IMG/VR virus record: IMGVR_UViG_3300032224_001080
Location: 1 to 60,236 of that record
Length of the DNA: 60,236 nucleotides
Origin: a virus
Reading direction: 5' to 3' (one strand)
The translations under genes were made by a program, and so were the position numbers. How positions within the stretch are numbered: position 1 is the first letter of the stretch; each line of letters begins with the position of its first letter. Shown piece by piece: positions 1 to 7,577 of this stretch. The notes under the pieces are model-generated. The model saw nothing but the letters and a program-made list of their open reading frames with translations. It was not told the origin of the DNA and did no database searches.

Positions 1-54
1 CAACAGAATATTTATGAAATAGAGACGAAAATAAATGATATGTTAAACGATTAA
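1..54 (+). CDS. C-terminal end of an upstream gene, probably portal (gp20-like), partial
   Basis: Frame 1 is open from the first base and ends with TAA at 52-54. The last 17 residues include YEIETKINDML. The stop lies 2 nt before the next ATG, so the two genes are co-directional. In T4 the gene before the core genes 67/68, protease 21 and scaffold 22 is portal gene 20. The portal assignment rests only on that order; the fragment is too short to identify. Confidence 0.5.
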   Translation, partial: QQNIYEIETKINDMLND

Positions 55-56
55 AA

Positions 57-803
57 ATGAATAAATTCGGAGTTATTAAAACCAAATTATTAAATAAATT
101 AACTGAATCTTACGCTAAAGAAAATAAGGCTGAGATTAAAAATATTTTATCAACAATTAAAGAAAACAAAGATTTTAAAGAAATGTATTTGTTTTATGAA
201 GAAATTGAAAGTAAAACTATTTCAGATAAAGAAACTGCAAAATTATATGTCGAAGGTTTAAGTACATATTTTGGTCAACCAATAGGAAATTGGAATAATT
301 TAAATATGTTTTGTGAATCTTTAAACAAAAGATTAGGTGATGAAGAAGTAACAACAAATGAACTATATAAGTCTTTAGATATATTATCTGAAAAAGATTC
401 ATTATCAAATATTGAAAAGAAAGTTATTGCTAAAAAGAAATTAGTTGAACATTTAACAACTAAAAAAGAAATTACAGAATCAAAAGAAACCACATTAGTC
501 CCTAATGAAACTTTATTAAATGCTGTGTTGGCTAATAATTTCAATGTTTTATATTCTAATACATTATCTGAATCGCAAAAAGAAGAGTTAAAAAATATTT
601 TATCGATTTCTTATGACGATTTAATTACTAAAAGTAATGAATTGGCTGAATCAGTTATTAAACAAGTATCTACACTTTTAAGTGAATCAAACGATACGGA
701 TTTATCCAATAAATTGAAAGCTGTAAAAGATGAGGTTACTCAAATGTACCCATCAAGATATAACTACTACAGATTAAACGAATTAAAAAATGGACTTAAC
801 TAA
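57..803 (+). CDS. Hypothetical protein in the prohead-core (gp67/gp68) position
   Basis: This 248-residue protein is Lys/Glu-rich, mostly helical in appearance, with no Cys and no transmembrane segment. I do not recognise the family. It starts 2 nt after the upstream stop, in an A-rich context without a Shine-Dalgarno sequence. It lies between a probable portal end and the gp21-like protease, where T4 carries its small prohead core genes. Several L/I-x-E tripeptides (LTE, ITE, LSE) occur, which is the cleavage consensus of T4 gp21, so a processed core role is plausible but inferred. The 3' end overlaps the convergent bS21 gene by 8 bp inside a hairpin that probably terminates both transcripts. 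Confidence 0.75.
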   Translation: MNKFGVIKTKLLNKLTESYAKENKAEIKNILSTIKENKDFKEMYLFYEEIESKTISDKETAKLYVEGLSTYFGQPIGNWNNLNMFCESLNKRLGDEEVTTNELYKSLDILSEKDSLSNIEKKVIAKKKLVEHLTTKKEITESKETTLVPNETLLNAVLANNFNVLYSNTLSESQKEELKNILSISYDDLITKSNELAESVIKQVSTLLSESNDTDLSNKLKAVKDEVTQMYPSRYNYYRLNELKNGLN

Positions 804-811
804 GTCCATTT
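788..811. terminator. Bidirectional intrinsic terminator between convergent genes
   Basis: An 11-bp perfect inverted repeat (AAATGGACTTA / TAAGTCCATTT) with a 2-nt centre is flanked by A-runs on the left and T-runs on the right, so it can terminate in both directions. It overlaps the last codons of both genes. Confidence 0.8.
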
Positions 812-987
812 CTTTTTTGTTGTATATAAACCGCTTTTAATTTTTGAGTTCTTTTTTTAACTGAGGGTTTAACAAATACTTGTCTGTTTCTCAATTCTTG
901 AACTTGTTTAACTTTTTGAACTTTACTTTTATAAGTTCTAAGTGCAGTCTCAATACTTTTTTCTTTTGATAAGTCTACTATAATCAT
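796..987 (-). CDS. rpsU: Ribosomal protein bS21 (phage-encoded)
   Basis: This 63-residue basic protein matches bS21 of Bacteroidota along its whole length. It has the N-terminal SIETALRTYKSK helix (family form S-I-E-x-A-L-x-x-Y/F-K), the ELRNRQ-F-KPS centre, and a Lys/Arg/Gln-rich C-terminal helix. bS21 sits on the small subunit near the 3' end of 16S rRNA. In Bacteroidota it helps bury the anti-Shine-Dalgarno sequence; I recall a tyrosine near residue 54 taking part, and residue 54 here is Tyr. The gene stands alone on the minus strand inside the head cluster. Two promoter types precede it: a host-like TATATTTG element and the phage late octamer 4 nt from the ATG. It probably modifies host ribosomes during infection; that role is inferred. 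Confidence 0.9.
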   Translation of the reverse strand: MIIVDLSKEKSIETALRTYKSKVQKVKQVQELRNRQVFVKPSVKKRTQKLKAVYIQQKRNGLS

Positions 988-991
988 ATAT

Positions 992-999
992 TATAAATA
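992..999 (-). promoter_or_regulatory. Late promoter octamer TATTTATA before bS21
   Basis: TATTTATA read on the minus strand ends 4 nt before the bS21 ATG. Confidence 0.55.
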
Positions 1000-1004
1000 T
1001 AATA

Positions 1005-1037
1005 CAAATATATGAAATTATTTTTGGTAATCCCAAG
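1005..1037 (-). promoter_or_regulatory. Host-type (Bacteroidota) promoter before bS21
   Basis: On the minus strand CTTG, a 21-nt spacer and TATATTTG match the Bacteroidota -33 TTTG / -7 TAnnTTTG pattern. The -7 element ends 17 nt before the ATG. Confidence 0.5.
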
Positions 1038-1042
1038 TATTT

Positions 1043-1050
1043 TATTTATT
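1043..1050 (+). promoter_or_regulatory. Late promoter octamer TATTTATT
   Basis: The octamer lies 39 nt before the ATG at 1090, in the sense orientation. Confidence 0.4.
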
Positions 1051-1089
1051 TTTTATAAACACCATAAGAAATAATAATATGAAATATTA

Positions 1090-1515
1090 ATGAAAACAGG
1101 TAAGTATATCCCATTAGGGACTTACAATGATGTAAAGATCGGTTATGGTACCGTAGATTTTAAAAATCTTAAAACCATTTATTTGAAACTAAATTCATGG
1201 GTACAACCTGAAAATGAGACTGATGATTTTGATCATATGATCCATAAGTCAAGACGAAAAGTAAAAGAAATAATTTATAATCTTAAAAATCCTTTTTTTA
1301 AACAACAATCTATTGTTGATTTAGATATTCGAACAAAAGGAATTAAATTAGAAAAGAGATCTTTTATGAACTTGGAAATCACTTTATATGTTGATAAACA
1401 GTTTGATGTTAAATCAAAAGAAATTAAAAATAACATTAAAGATATTTTAAGTTTTGTTATAGAAGACGGACTTTCTGATAAAAAACTATTCAATTTCTAC
1501 AAATCTAAAAAATAA
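1090..1515 (+). CDS. Hypothetical protein, second gene in the prohead-core position
   Basis: This 141-residue protein is not recognised. It has a mixed alpha/beta pattern: an N-terminal strand region around residues 5-40, a basic stretch near 55-60, and a Lys/Asp-rich C-terminal helix. It has no signal peptide or transmembrane segment. It lies directly before the gp21-like protease, so by T4 order it could be a core or head-assembly protein. The start at 1090 is preceded by an A-rich stretch with no Shine-Dalgarno sequence; a late-type octamer lies 39 nt upstream. Confidence 0.7.
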   Translation: MKTGKYIPLGTYNDVKIGYGTVDFKNLKTIYLKLNSWVQPENETDDFDHMIHKSRRKVKEIIYNLKNPFFKQQSIVDLDIRTKGIKLEKRSFMNLEITLYVDKQFDVKSKEIKNNIKDILSFVIEDGLSDKKLFNFYKSKK

Positions 1516-1529
1516 TAGGGATATCGATG

Positions 1530-1537
1530 TATTTATA
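1530..1537 (+). promoter_or_regulatory. Late promoter octamer TATTTATA
   Basis: The octamer lies 16 nt before the protease ATG at 1554. Confidence 0.55.
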
Positions 1538-1553
1538 GTAATAAAATCTATAA

Positions 1554-2237
1554 ATGAAGATATTAGGACCCAAAGAACTTGGAACAGGAATTTTAATAGA
1601 ATACGACGCAGGACACGTATCTCCAGAAGAGAATAAAAAAATTATACAGGAAATGAAGGGTGTGGACTTCTCTGAAGACCTAATTCTTTATGCTGTTTTA
1701 CAAAAATACGACACTCCAAATAAGAACGGAAGGATATATCCTGAAATGTTACTTAAGAGAGAAAACGAAAAATATCAATCACTAATTAAAAAGGGTGGAG
1801 CATTAAATGAATTAAATCACCCTTCATCTTCACTAATCGATTTAGATCGAGTATCACATTCAATTTTAGAAACTTGGTGGGACGGTAGAATCCTTATGGG
1901 TAAAATCAAATTATTCACTTCTCCAGGGTGGAAGAAAATGGGTATCGTTTCAACCAAAGGAGACCAAGCTGCAATGTTATTAATGAACGGAGCAACACTT
2001 GGTATCTCTTCACGTGGTGTAGGATCACTTAAACAAGTTAAAGGTGAAAACATTGTACAAGATGATTTCGAATTAGTTTGTTTTGATTTAGTATCATCAC
2101 CATCAACTCCAGGTGCTTACATTTTTAAAGACCCATCAGAAAGAGACCAATATCAAGAGGCGGAAATTAAAAAACCAACCCTTGATAGTAGAATGTCTAA
2201 ACTTATGGGCAATTTAGATACATTTCTATCTAAATAA
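1554..2237 (+). CDS. gp21: Prohead core protease, T4 gp21-like
   Basis: The 227-residue protein has the features of the T4 gp21 / herpesvirus-like prohead serine protease family. A conserved NGRIYP segment (58-63) is followed by the ELNHPSS histidine block with His89, the LGISSRG serine block with Ser152/Ser153, and a CFDLVSSPSTPGA block near 176-188. The size is close to T4 gp21 (about 212 residues). It directly precedes the scaffold and capsid genes, as in T4. Its role is to degrade the scaffold and trim capsid proteins after L/I-x-E sites in the prohead. A late octamer lies 16 nt upstream. Confidence 0.9.
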   Translation: MKILGPKELGTGILIEYDAGHVSPEENKKIIQEMKGVDFSEDLILYAVLQKYDTPNKNGRIYPEMLLKRENEKYQSLIKKGGALNELNHPSSSLIDLDRVSHSILETWWDGRILMGKIKLFTSPGWKKMGIVSTKGDQAAMLLMNGATLGISSRGVGSLKQVKGENIVQDDFELVCFDLVSSPSTPGAYIFKDPSERDQYQEAEIKKPTLDSRMSKLMGNLDTFLSK

Positions 2238-2291
2238 TAAACTTTTTAGGGGCAGGAACATTAAAAAACACGATTTTTTAATAAATCGTAG

Positions 2292-2299
2292 TATTTATA
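2292..2299 (+). promoter_or_regulatory. Late promoter octamer TATTTATA
   Basis: The octamer lies 27 nt before the scaffold ATG at 2327. The capsid gene follows 24 nt after the scaffold stop and has no octamer of its own, so both are probably served from here. Confidence 0.55.
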
Positions 2300-2326
2300 A
2301 GGTAATAAAAACAATTAATTTTCACA

Positions 2327-3607
2327 ATGAGCGAAAAATCAATTTTAGAACAAGCGTTACTTCAAGTACAAAATCTTGAAGAAGCAGTAAAGCAAAATGC
2401 AAAAGGTATACTTGCTTCAACAATGAAGGAAGAACTTAAAGATTTGCTTAAAGAATCATTGGAAGAAGAGGAGAACGATGATGTTATGGAACAACCAGAA
2501 ACTGAAACTGATCCTGAAGGAGAGGAAGAAAAAGATGTAACAGCTGACGACGAAGAAACAGACGATGAGTCTGAAGATGACGTTGATACAGATGTTGATA
2601 CAGATACAGACCTCGATAATACAGATGACTCAACAGATGACGTTGATGCTGACGTAGATATGGATTTAGACGCAGAAACCGATATGGATACTGACGCTGA
2701 ATCTTTAGAAGACGAAGGTACTGACGACGAAGACGTTATGGATATGACAAATGCTTCAGATGATGAAGTACTAAAAGTATTCAAGGCTATGAAACCAGAA
2801 GATGGTATTGTAGTTAAAAAAGACGGTAACAATGTTGAATTTGGTGACGGTGAAGATGAATACATTATCAAATTAGATGGTGAAGATTCTGACATGAGTA
2901 CCGGAATGGACATGGGAGCTGACGTTGATTCTGATGTAGATTCTGACGTTGATATGGATGACATGGATACGGATACAGATGTGGACACAGATGTAGATAC
3001 AGATGTAGATGAAGATTGGAATGAAGAAGAAATGCCTTCTGAAAACAATGAAGAAACAATCTATGAAATCGAATTAGACGAAGAAGACGAGGTTGAAGAA
3101 CCTAAAAAAGTTGAAGCTACTGAAGCTGCACGTACAAAATCAAACCCTCATGGAAACAAGAACGGTATGAAAAGAGCTGGTTTACCAAGCAAAAAAATGT
3201 ATAAGGCAGGTTCATCTATCAACGAAGAAGTTGAAACATTGAAAAAACAAAACGCTGAATATAAAAAGGCATTAGTATTATTCAAGGATAAACTAAATGA
3301 AGTTGCGGTATTCAATGCAAACTTAGCTTACGCTACACGTTTGTTCACTGAACATTCAACTACAAAACAAGAGAAATTGAACATATTAAAGAGATTTGAT
3401 ACAGTTTCTACTATGAATGAAGCTAAGTCTTTATTCTCAACAATCAAAACTGAATTAGGTTCAAAAACTACGGTTACCGAATCAGTTGCGAAAAAAATCT
3501 CTAACACTCCATCAACATCTTCTTCTACAGAGGTATTATCTGAGTCAAAAGCTTATGAAAATCCTCAATTCAGTAGAATCAAAGAAATGATGAGAAAAAT
3601 AAAATAA
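2327..3607 (+). CDS. gp22: Prohead scaffolding protein, gp22-like, with long acidic repeats
   Basis: The 426-residue protein lies between the protease and the major capsid protein, as T4 gp22 does. The N-terminal 45 residues are helical. Residues about 45-150 and 195-265 are extremely acidic Asp/Thr/Val/Met repeats of the DVDTDVDTD type. Residues about 300-370 look like coiled coil (NEEVETLKKQNAEYKK, ending with LNILKRFDT), resembling the C-terminal part of gp22-like scaffolds. The last residues, NPQFSRIKEMMRKIK, share a short helix motif with the ends of three other proteins in this window. The acidic stretch is unusually long for T4 gp22 (about 270 residues) and accounts for much of the extra length. 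Role is inferred from position and composition. Confidence 0.8.
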   Translation: MSEKSILEQALLQVQNLEEAVKQNAKGILASTMKEELKDLLKESLEEEENDDVMEQPETETDPEGEEEKDVTADDEETDDESEDDVDTDVDTDTDLDNTDDSTDDVDADVDMDLDAETDMDTDAESLEDEGTDDEDVMDMTNASDDEVLKVFKAMKPEDGIVVKKDGNNVEFGDGEDEYIIKLDGEDSDMSTGMDMGADVDSDVDSDVDMDDMDTDTDVDTDVDTDVDEDWNEEEMPSENNEETIYEIELDEEDEVEEPKKVEATEAARTKSNPHGNKNGMKRAGLPSKKMYKAGSSINEEVETLKKQNAEYKKALVLFKDKLNEVAVFNANLAYATRLFTEHSTTKQEKLNILKRFDTVSTMNEAKSLFSTIKTELGSKTTVTESVAKKISNTPSTSSSTEVLSESKAYENPQFSRIKEMMRKIK

Positions 3608-3631
3608 AACAAAAACAAAATACAATTCAAA

Positions 3632-5398
3632 ATGGGAGCATTATTAGAATCAGGTATGGTTGGTAACATCGGTTTAAAACACCTTAGAGTTATCAAGGAA
3701 GATACCATCAAAAAATGGGACGAATTAGGCTTTTTAGAAGGTCTTGACGGTCACCAAAAAGATAACATCGCACAATTATATGAAAACCAAGCGTCTTATT
3801 TAATCAACGAAGCGGCAGTAGCTGATGCGTCTGGTTCATTCGAGACAGTAGTTTTCCCTATCATTCGTCGTGTGTTCTCTAAATTATTAGCTAACGACAT
3901 CGTGTCTGTACAAGCTATGAACTTACCAATTGGTAAATTATTCTTCTTTATTCCTAAAATTCAGGAAAGAGATGCAGACGGTCACTATTCACCATATGTT
4001 GGTGTTAATGGTCAAGCAACAGATAACCACAGTGCTTCTGCGGGCTATCCAGCGGGTAAAAGAAGTTTATACGATCGTTTCTACGAAGCTAGTGATGATT
4101 TAGATCAAGGTCTTTTTGATTATTCAAAAGGTTCTTTTTCTGTTGAATCATTGGCAGTTGCAGGTTTTGCAACTTTCTCTAACGGTGCAGTTACTGTTAG
4201 TGGTAGTGCAATTGCAACTGGTACAACAAAATCAAATATTATCTTAGCTTTAACTGGTTTCACATCAGCAGGTGCGGGTAAATTGAAAGGACCAGACGGT
4301 AATGAAATGGATTCTGAAGAATTCTTAGCTTCATTACAAGTGTTCTCTACAGATGCTAACTTATTAGCTTTCTTAGGTGCAACTACAAGTACTTCTTTAC
4401 CAATCAATATCGTTACTCAAAAGTACGGTAAAGGTATGGTTGAATATGGTGCTAAAACAACTAACGCAACACAAAATTATTATGATATTTGTGATGCTGA
4501 TAATGTTATTTATGTTCAAGTAGATTTACAAAAATACAGTGCAACTGCAGGTTTTGTTGATTACGTTGTTACAGGTTCAACATTGGATGATCAAGAATTC
4601 AACGCATCTTACCGTAAGTATGATACTTTGGAATTTGAAGAGCAAATCGGTGAAGTATCTTTTGATTTAGAGTCAGTAACAGTTTCTGTAACTGAAAGAA
4701 AATTAAGAGCTAGCTGGTCTCCAGAATTAGCACAAGATGTTAGTGCATTCCACAACATCGATGCTGAAGCTGAATTAACAGCTTTATTATCAGAGCAAAT
4801 CGCTGCTGAGGTTGACCGTGAAATCTTACGTGACTTACGTAAAGGTGCAGCATGGAAAGCTAAATGGGATTACAATGGATGGAAATACGGTGGTTCTGGA
4901 AACTCAACTTTACAAGGTTACACTCAAAAAGATTGGAACCAAACATTGGTGACTAAGATCAACCAAATTTCTGCTCAAATCCACAAAACTACGTTAAGAG
5001 GTGGTGCTAACTGGATCGTTGTTTCTTCAGAAGTTTCTGCAGTATTCGATGACTTAGAGTATTTCCACGTTTCTAACGCAGAACCAGAACAAGATCAATA
5101 TAACATGGGTATCGAGAAAATTGGTACAGTAGGTGGACGTTACCAAGTGTATCGTGATCCTTACTTCCCAGCAAACAAGATCTTGATTGGTCATAAAGGT
5201 AAGTCTTTGTTAGATGCAGGTTATGTATACGCACCATATGTGCCATTACAATTAACTCCTACAATGTACAATCCATTCAACATGACTCCAATCAAAGGTA
5301 TCATGACACGTTACGCAAAGAAAATGGTAAACAACCGTTACTTTGGTATCATCGATGTTCAAGGTATCCAAGTGTTTGGTTTAGATACATTAAGATAA
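3632..5398 (+). CDS. gp23: Major capsid protein, T4 gp23-like
   Basis: The 588-residue protein occupies the gp23 position. Its N-terminal region contains LINE-AAVADASG, with an I-x-E site after Glu60, close to the known gp23 processing position (after Glu65 in T4). I therefore predict a mature shell protein starting at Ala61. The block FPIIRRVFSKLLANDIVSVQAM and the C-terminal TPIKGIMTRYAKKMVNNRYFG are typical of gp23. A region of low similarity around residues 165-320 may be a surface insertion. It is followed by a strong terminator, consistent with the end of a highly expressed late unit. Base use is richer in G and C than the neighbours, as usual for capsid genes. Confidence 0.95.
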   Translation: MGALLESGMVGNIGLKHLRVIKEDTIKKWDELGFLEGLDGHQKDNIAQLYENQASYLINEAAVADASGSFETVVFPIIRRVFSKLLANDIVSVQAMNLPIGKLFFFIPKIQERDADGHYSPYVGVNGQATDNHSASAGYPAGKRSLYDRFYEASDDLDQGLFDYSKGSFSVESLAVAGFATFSNGAVTVSGSAIATGTTKSNIILALTGFTSAGAGKLKGPDGNEMDSEEFLASLQVFSTDANLLAFLGATTSTSLPINIVTQKYGKGMVEYGAKTTNATQNYYDICDADNVIYVQVDLQKYSATAGFVDYVVTGSTLDDQEFNASYRKYDTLEFEEQIGEVSFDLESVTVSVTERKLRASWSPELAQDVSAFHNIDAEAELTALLSEQIAAEVDREILRDLRKGAAWKAKWDYNGWKYGGSGNSTLQGYTQKDWNQTLVTKINQISAQIHKTTLRGGANWIVVSSEVSAVFDDLEYFHVSNAEPEQDQYNMGIEKIGTVGGRYQVYRDPYFPANKILIGHKGKSLLDAGYVYAPYVPLQLTPTMYNPFNMTPIKGIMTRYAKKMVNNRYFGIIDVQGIQVFGLDTLR

Positions 5399-5420
5399 TC
5401 TTAATAGGAATATCAAAAAA

Positions 5421-5445
5421 ACCCTCGAGAAATCGGGGGTTTTTT
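5421..5445 (+). terminator. Intrinsic terminator after the capsid gene
   Basis: ACCCTCGA and TCGGGGGT form an 8-bp stem with one U-G pair around a GAAA tetraloop, followed by five T. Confidence 0.9.
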
Positions 5446-5448
5446 ATT

Positions 5449-5480
5449 TTTGGTATATTCTAAATAAAGTTGTATATTTG
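5449..5480 (+). promoter_or_regulatory. Host-type promoter TTTG-N20-TATATTTG
   Basis: A full match to the Bacteroidota -33/-7 consensus. The -7 element ends 4 nt before the ATG at 5485, which predicts a leaderless or nearly leaderless mRNA. Confidence 0.75.
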
Positions 5481-5484
5481 TGAT

Positions 5485-5781
5485 ATGGAATACGAAAACC
5501 TACGATTAGACGTTTTAATCAAACTCATAGACGAGAGGGGAATTACGTGTAAAAATAAGAAAGATGTAATGATTGAACACCTCAAAATGGACGATGAGGG
5601 TAAATATATACGTGAAACTACCTACGAAAAGTGGGAAGGTCGTTTATTAGTGGGTATAGACCTCAAAAACGGACCTCATTTAATACAGATGGGTAAGTTA
5701 GTGGAAAAGAAAGAGGCGTTTTCTAAGGGTCTCTATGCGTCAGATAGAATATATTATATCGCTAGTCAAAAATTAATGTAA
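5485..5781 (+). CDS. Small protein with a SAP-like N-terminal motif
   Basis: The product has 98 residues from the ATG at 5485. A TTG at 5470 would extend it by five residues, but that TTG lies inside the spacer and -7 region of the promoter, so 5485 is preferred. Residues about 5-38 fit a SAP helix-extended loop-helix: two short helices joined by a turn with RGITCKNKKDVMIEHL, matching the usual G-x-x-x-x-x-K-x-x-x-x-x-x-L pattern. SAP motifs often bind DNA. The rest is not recognised. It is a single gene between the capsid terminator and a convergent late operon. The host-type promoter suggests early expression, so a DNA-binding early protein is a reasonable guess. Confidence 0.65.
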   Translation: MEYENLRLDVLIKLIDERGITCKNKKDVMIEHLKMDDEGKYIRETTYEKWEGRLLVGIDLKNGPHLIQMGKLVEKKEAFSKGLYASDRIYYIASQKLM

Positions 5782-6534
5782 TTACCAAGTTCTACAAGCC
5801 CAATAACGAGGTTTCCAACGAGGACCAGGGTTATCACAATTCATACGTGCTCTGAATGATTTGCGTCTTGCAGGGTTATTTTTCTTAATAACCATTCTTT
5901 TACCTTTAGCGGATTTACCACCAAAACCAAAGTTTACTTTAACGACTTTACCTTTATCATTCTTAACATATACTTTAGATTTCTTTACATCCCCTTGCAT
6001 GATTTTACCCAATTGAACTTTACGTCCTTGGTATTCAGCTTCGTTTAAAAGACCTAAATCATATTCATATTTAGTATTTTGTATTGAACCAAATTCATCC
6101 TCGTATATTAATACAGGAGTTTGTTCGTTATATTCGAAAAGTCTTTCGAATTGTTCTTCACTTATTTGTATAATTGTTCTTTTTTCCATATTTTCATTAT
6201 AATGTGTCATTGTTGGTTTATTTCCTTTACCTAATTTTGGATGTTTTTTTTCTGCTCTTCTTTTTTGAGAAGTCATCGCTTTCTTTTCTTTTTTATCATA
6301 TGAAGAAGCGACTTTTGGTGTTTCTTTAGATACTTTTTTTGAGGGTCTACATTTTGGGTATGATTTTCCATCAGCATCTTTTCTACCACATGGAGGATGT
6401 TTACCATTTACCTTCTTACTAACATCTACCCATTTTTCTTTAAACCATCTTCTAAGATCTTCCTTTAAAACTTCACCTGATTTAATGGATTCTTCTATAT
6501 ATTCTTTATCTTCCTTTGAAACAATAATTTTCAT
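5782..6534 (-). CDS. Two-domain basic protein: DUF5872-like N-terminus plus phage FRARxxC-type C-terminus
   Basis: The 250-residue protein is strongly basic. Residues about 25-70 read WFKEKWVDVSKK, PPCGR, YPKCRPSKK, like the DUF5872 cassette found in phages and large DNA viruses. A Lys-rich linker follows. The middle (about 117-165) contains a new ISEEQFERLFE motif. The C-terminal 70 residues (VYVKNDKGKVVKVNFG, RKSFRARMNCD, PRYWACRTW) match a cassette common in marine T4-like phage proteins, with conserved FRAR, Cys and YWxC. No enzymatic function is known to me. It is the last gene of a tight late operon with the dehydratase and flavoprotein. A virion or nucleic-acid-binding role is inferred from charge and context. 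Confidence 0.75.
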   Translation of the reverse strand: MKIIVSKEDKEYIEESIKSGEVLKEDLRRWFKEKWVDVSKKVNGKHPPCGRKDADGKSYPKCRPSKKVSKETPKVASSYDKKEKKAMTSQKRRAEKKHPKLGKGNKPTMTHYNENMEKRTIIQISEEQFERLFEYNEQTPVLIYEDEFGSIQNTKYEYDLGLLNEAEYQGRKVQLGKIMQGDVKKSKVYVKNDKGKVVKVNFGFGGKSAKGKRMVIKKNNPARRKSFRARMNCDNPGPRWKPRYWACRTW

Positions 6535-6535
6535 A

Positions 6536-6814
6536 TTATTTAATTTTATTTACCTCATTAACAAATTTATGACACTTATCAGATACCTTACCTTTATTGT
6601 GGTCTGTTATAGATAATTTTACATTATCGTAATGAACCGTCATATCAGGGTGATGATTTTGTTTATTAGCTATTTTCATAACATCATCCACAAATAACAT
6701 AACCTCTTTATAATCTTTAAAATAAAATGTTTTAATTAATTTACCGTTTGTTTCCACCCAATCATTACTATTCATAATTTTATTTTTTTGGTCTTCGGTT
6801 ATTATTATTTTCAT
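6536..6814 (-). CDS. Pterin-4a-carbinolamine dehydratase
   Basis: The 92-residue protein is a full-length PCD/DCoH family member (usual length 90-110). It shows the GKLIKTFYFKDYKEVMLFV block (24-42), IANKQNHHPDM with catalytic His54/His55 (48-58), and VHYDNVKLSITDH with His72. These are the three histidines of the active site. The enzyme dehydrates 4a-hydroxytetrahydropterin to recycle the cofactor of aromatic amino acid hydroxylases; animal homologues also act as transcription cofactors. No hydroxylase is visible in this window. It is separated by 1 nt from both neighbours in a late operon, so it is probably made late in infection. Its use to the phage is unknown. Confidence 0.9.
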   Translation of the reverse strand: MKIIITEDQKNKIMNSNDWVETNGKLIKTFYFKDYKEVMLFVDDVMKIANKQNHHPDMTVHYDNVKLSITDHNKGKVSDKCHKFVNEVNKIK

Positions 6815-6815
6815 A

Positions 6816-7577
6816 TTATAATTTAGTATCTTTTATAAATTTTTTGTGAGAATCTTTATATGATTTTTGTGTTTCATCATATACATCTTTGGTGTATTGC
6901 CAATTCCAATATAAGTCATTGTTTGTTTTAAAACCGTAAAATTCGTGAATTTTCTTTTGTAAATCATTTACATTAGAACCATTAAAGTTTTGACCTGTAC
7001 ATATGAAACCTGTCTCTATATCTTTAACAAGATTTGATTCTCCTAATGTCTCGTGTCTATTCTCAATCCAAGTTAATCTCTCAATTAGGTTTTGGTAAAA
7101 CATATTTGTTTGTCCCCATCTAATTGAACTGAAAAATACAACTGCATCAGATTCAAATAATTCTTTACTTATTTTCCAAAGTTCGTCCTTTGGGTTATTG
7201 ATACTAGCCCAACATCTATGGTGACCACTTGGGTTTTTATCATTATCTTTTAATTTAGCCTTTAAGACTCCACAACCATTACCGTCTTTTCTTGATACGT
7301 TACCCTCACAAGGAACTATATTTAGTTCAGAAACATCTAATAACGTTGATTTATCACCTAATTCTTGGTTAAGGTATATTGCAATCATTTTAGACTTTGG
7401 TATATCAATATCATTTTTGTCCCAATTATGTCTATTAGAACAACTTAATAGTAAAACTTTTTTCTTCTTTTTAAGAACAGCCAATGTTTTTTTTAAAGAT
7501 TTCCAAGCATCAGATTGTACCATCTCCTCAGAAATCATCATTTGTTTAATTCTTTGTATGTTCTCTTGTAAGTTCAT
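6816..7577 (-). CDS. Flavodoxin-fold NAD(P)H/FMN reductase-like protein with N-terminal tag
   Basis: The 253-residue protein has a flavodoxin-like Rossmann core. A first strand and P-loop-like VLLLSCSNRH is at 41-50, followed by LLDVSELNIVPCEGN. A cysteine cluster (CEGN, CGV, CWAS) resembles iron-sulfur flavoproteins. Then come ESDAVVFFSSIRWGQTNMFYQN, the usual FMN-contact loop of NADPH-dependent FMN reductases, and ETGFICTGQNFNGS. The first 18 residues (MNLQENIQRIKQMMISEE) are an added helix ending in I-S-E, the gp21 cleavage consensus, and resemble the scaffold C-terminus. The ATG directly abuts the upstream stop (TAGATG). It may be packaged in the virion; that is a hypothesis. The enzyme class is fairly safe, its substrate unknown. 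Confidence 0.8.
   Translation of the reverse strand: MNLQENIQRIKQMMISEEMVQSDAWKSLKKTLAVLKKKKKVLLLSCSNRHNWDKNDIDIPKSKMIAIYLNQELGDKSTLLDVSELNIVPCEGNVSRKDGNGCGVLKAKLKDNDKNPSGHHRCWASINNPKDELWKISKELFESDAVVFFSSIRWGQTNMFYQNLIERLTWIENRHETLGESNLVKDIETGFICTGQNFNGSNVNDLQKKIHEFYGFKTNNDLYWNWQYTKDVYDETQKSYKDSHKKFIKDTKL

Noticed and set aside
2362-3048. A 228-residue Ser-rich open frame on the minus strand
   Set aside because: It is the antisense shadow of the acidic GAT/GAC repeats of the scaffold gene and has no promoter or start context.
6536-6814. The N-terminus MKIIITEDQ of the pterin dehydratase as a further targeting tag, by similarity to MKIIVSKED of its neighbour
   Set aside because: The segment largely coincides with the normal start of the dehydratase domain, so the resemblance may be chance; only the IKxLM motif is kept as a tag candidate.
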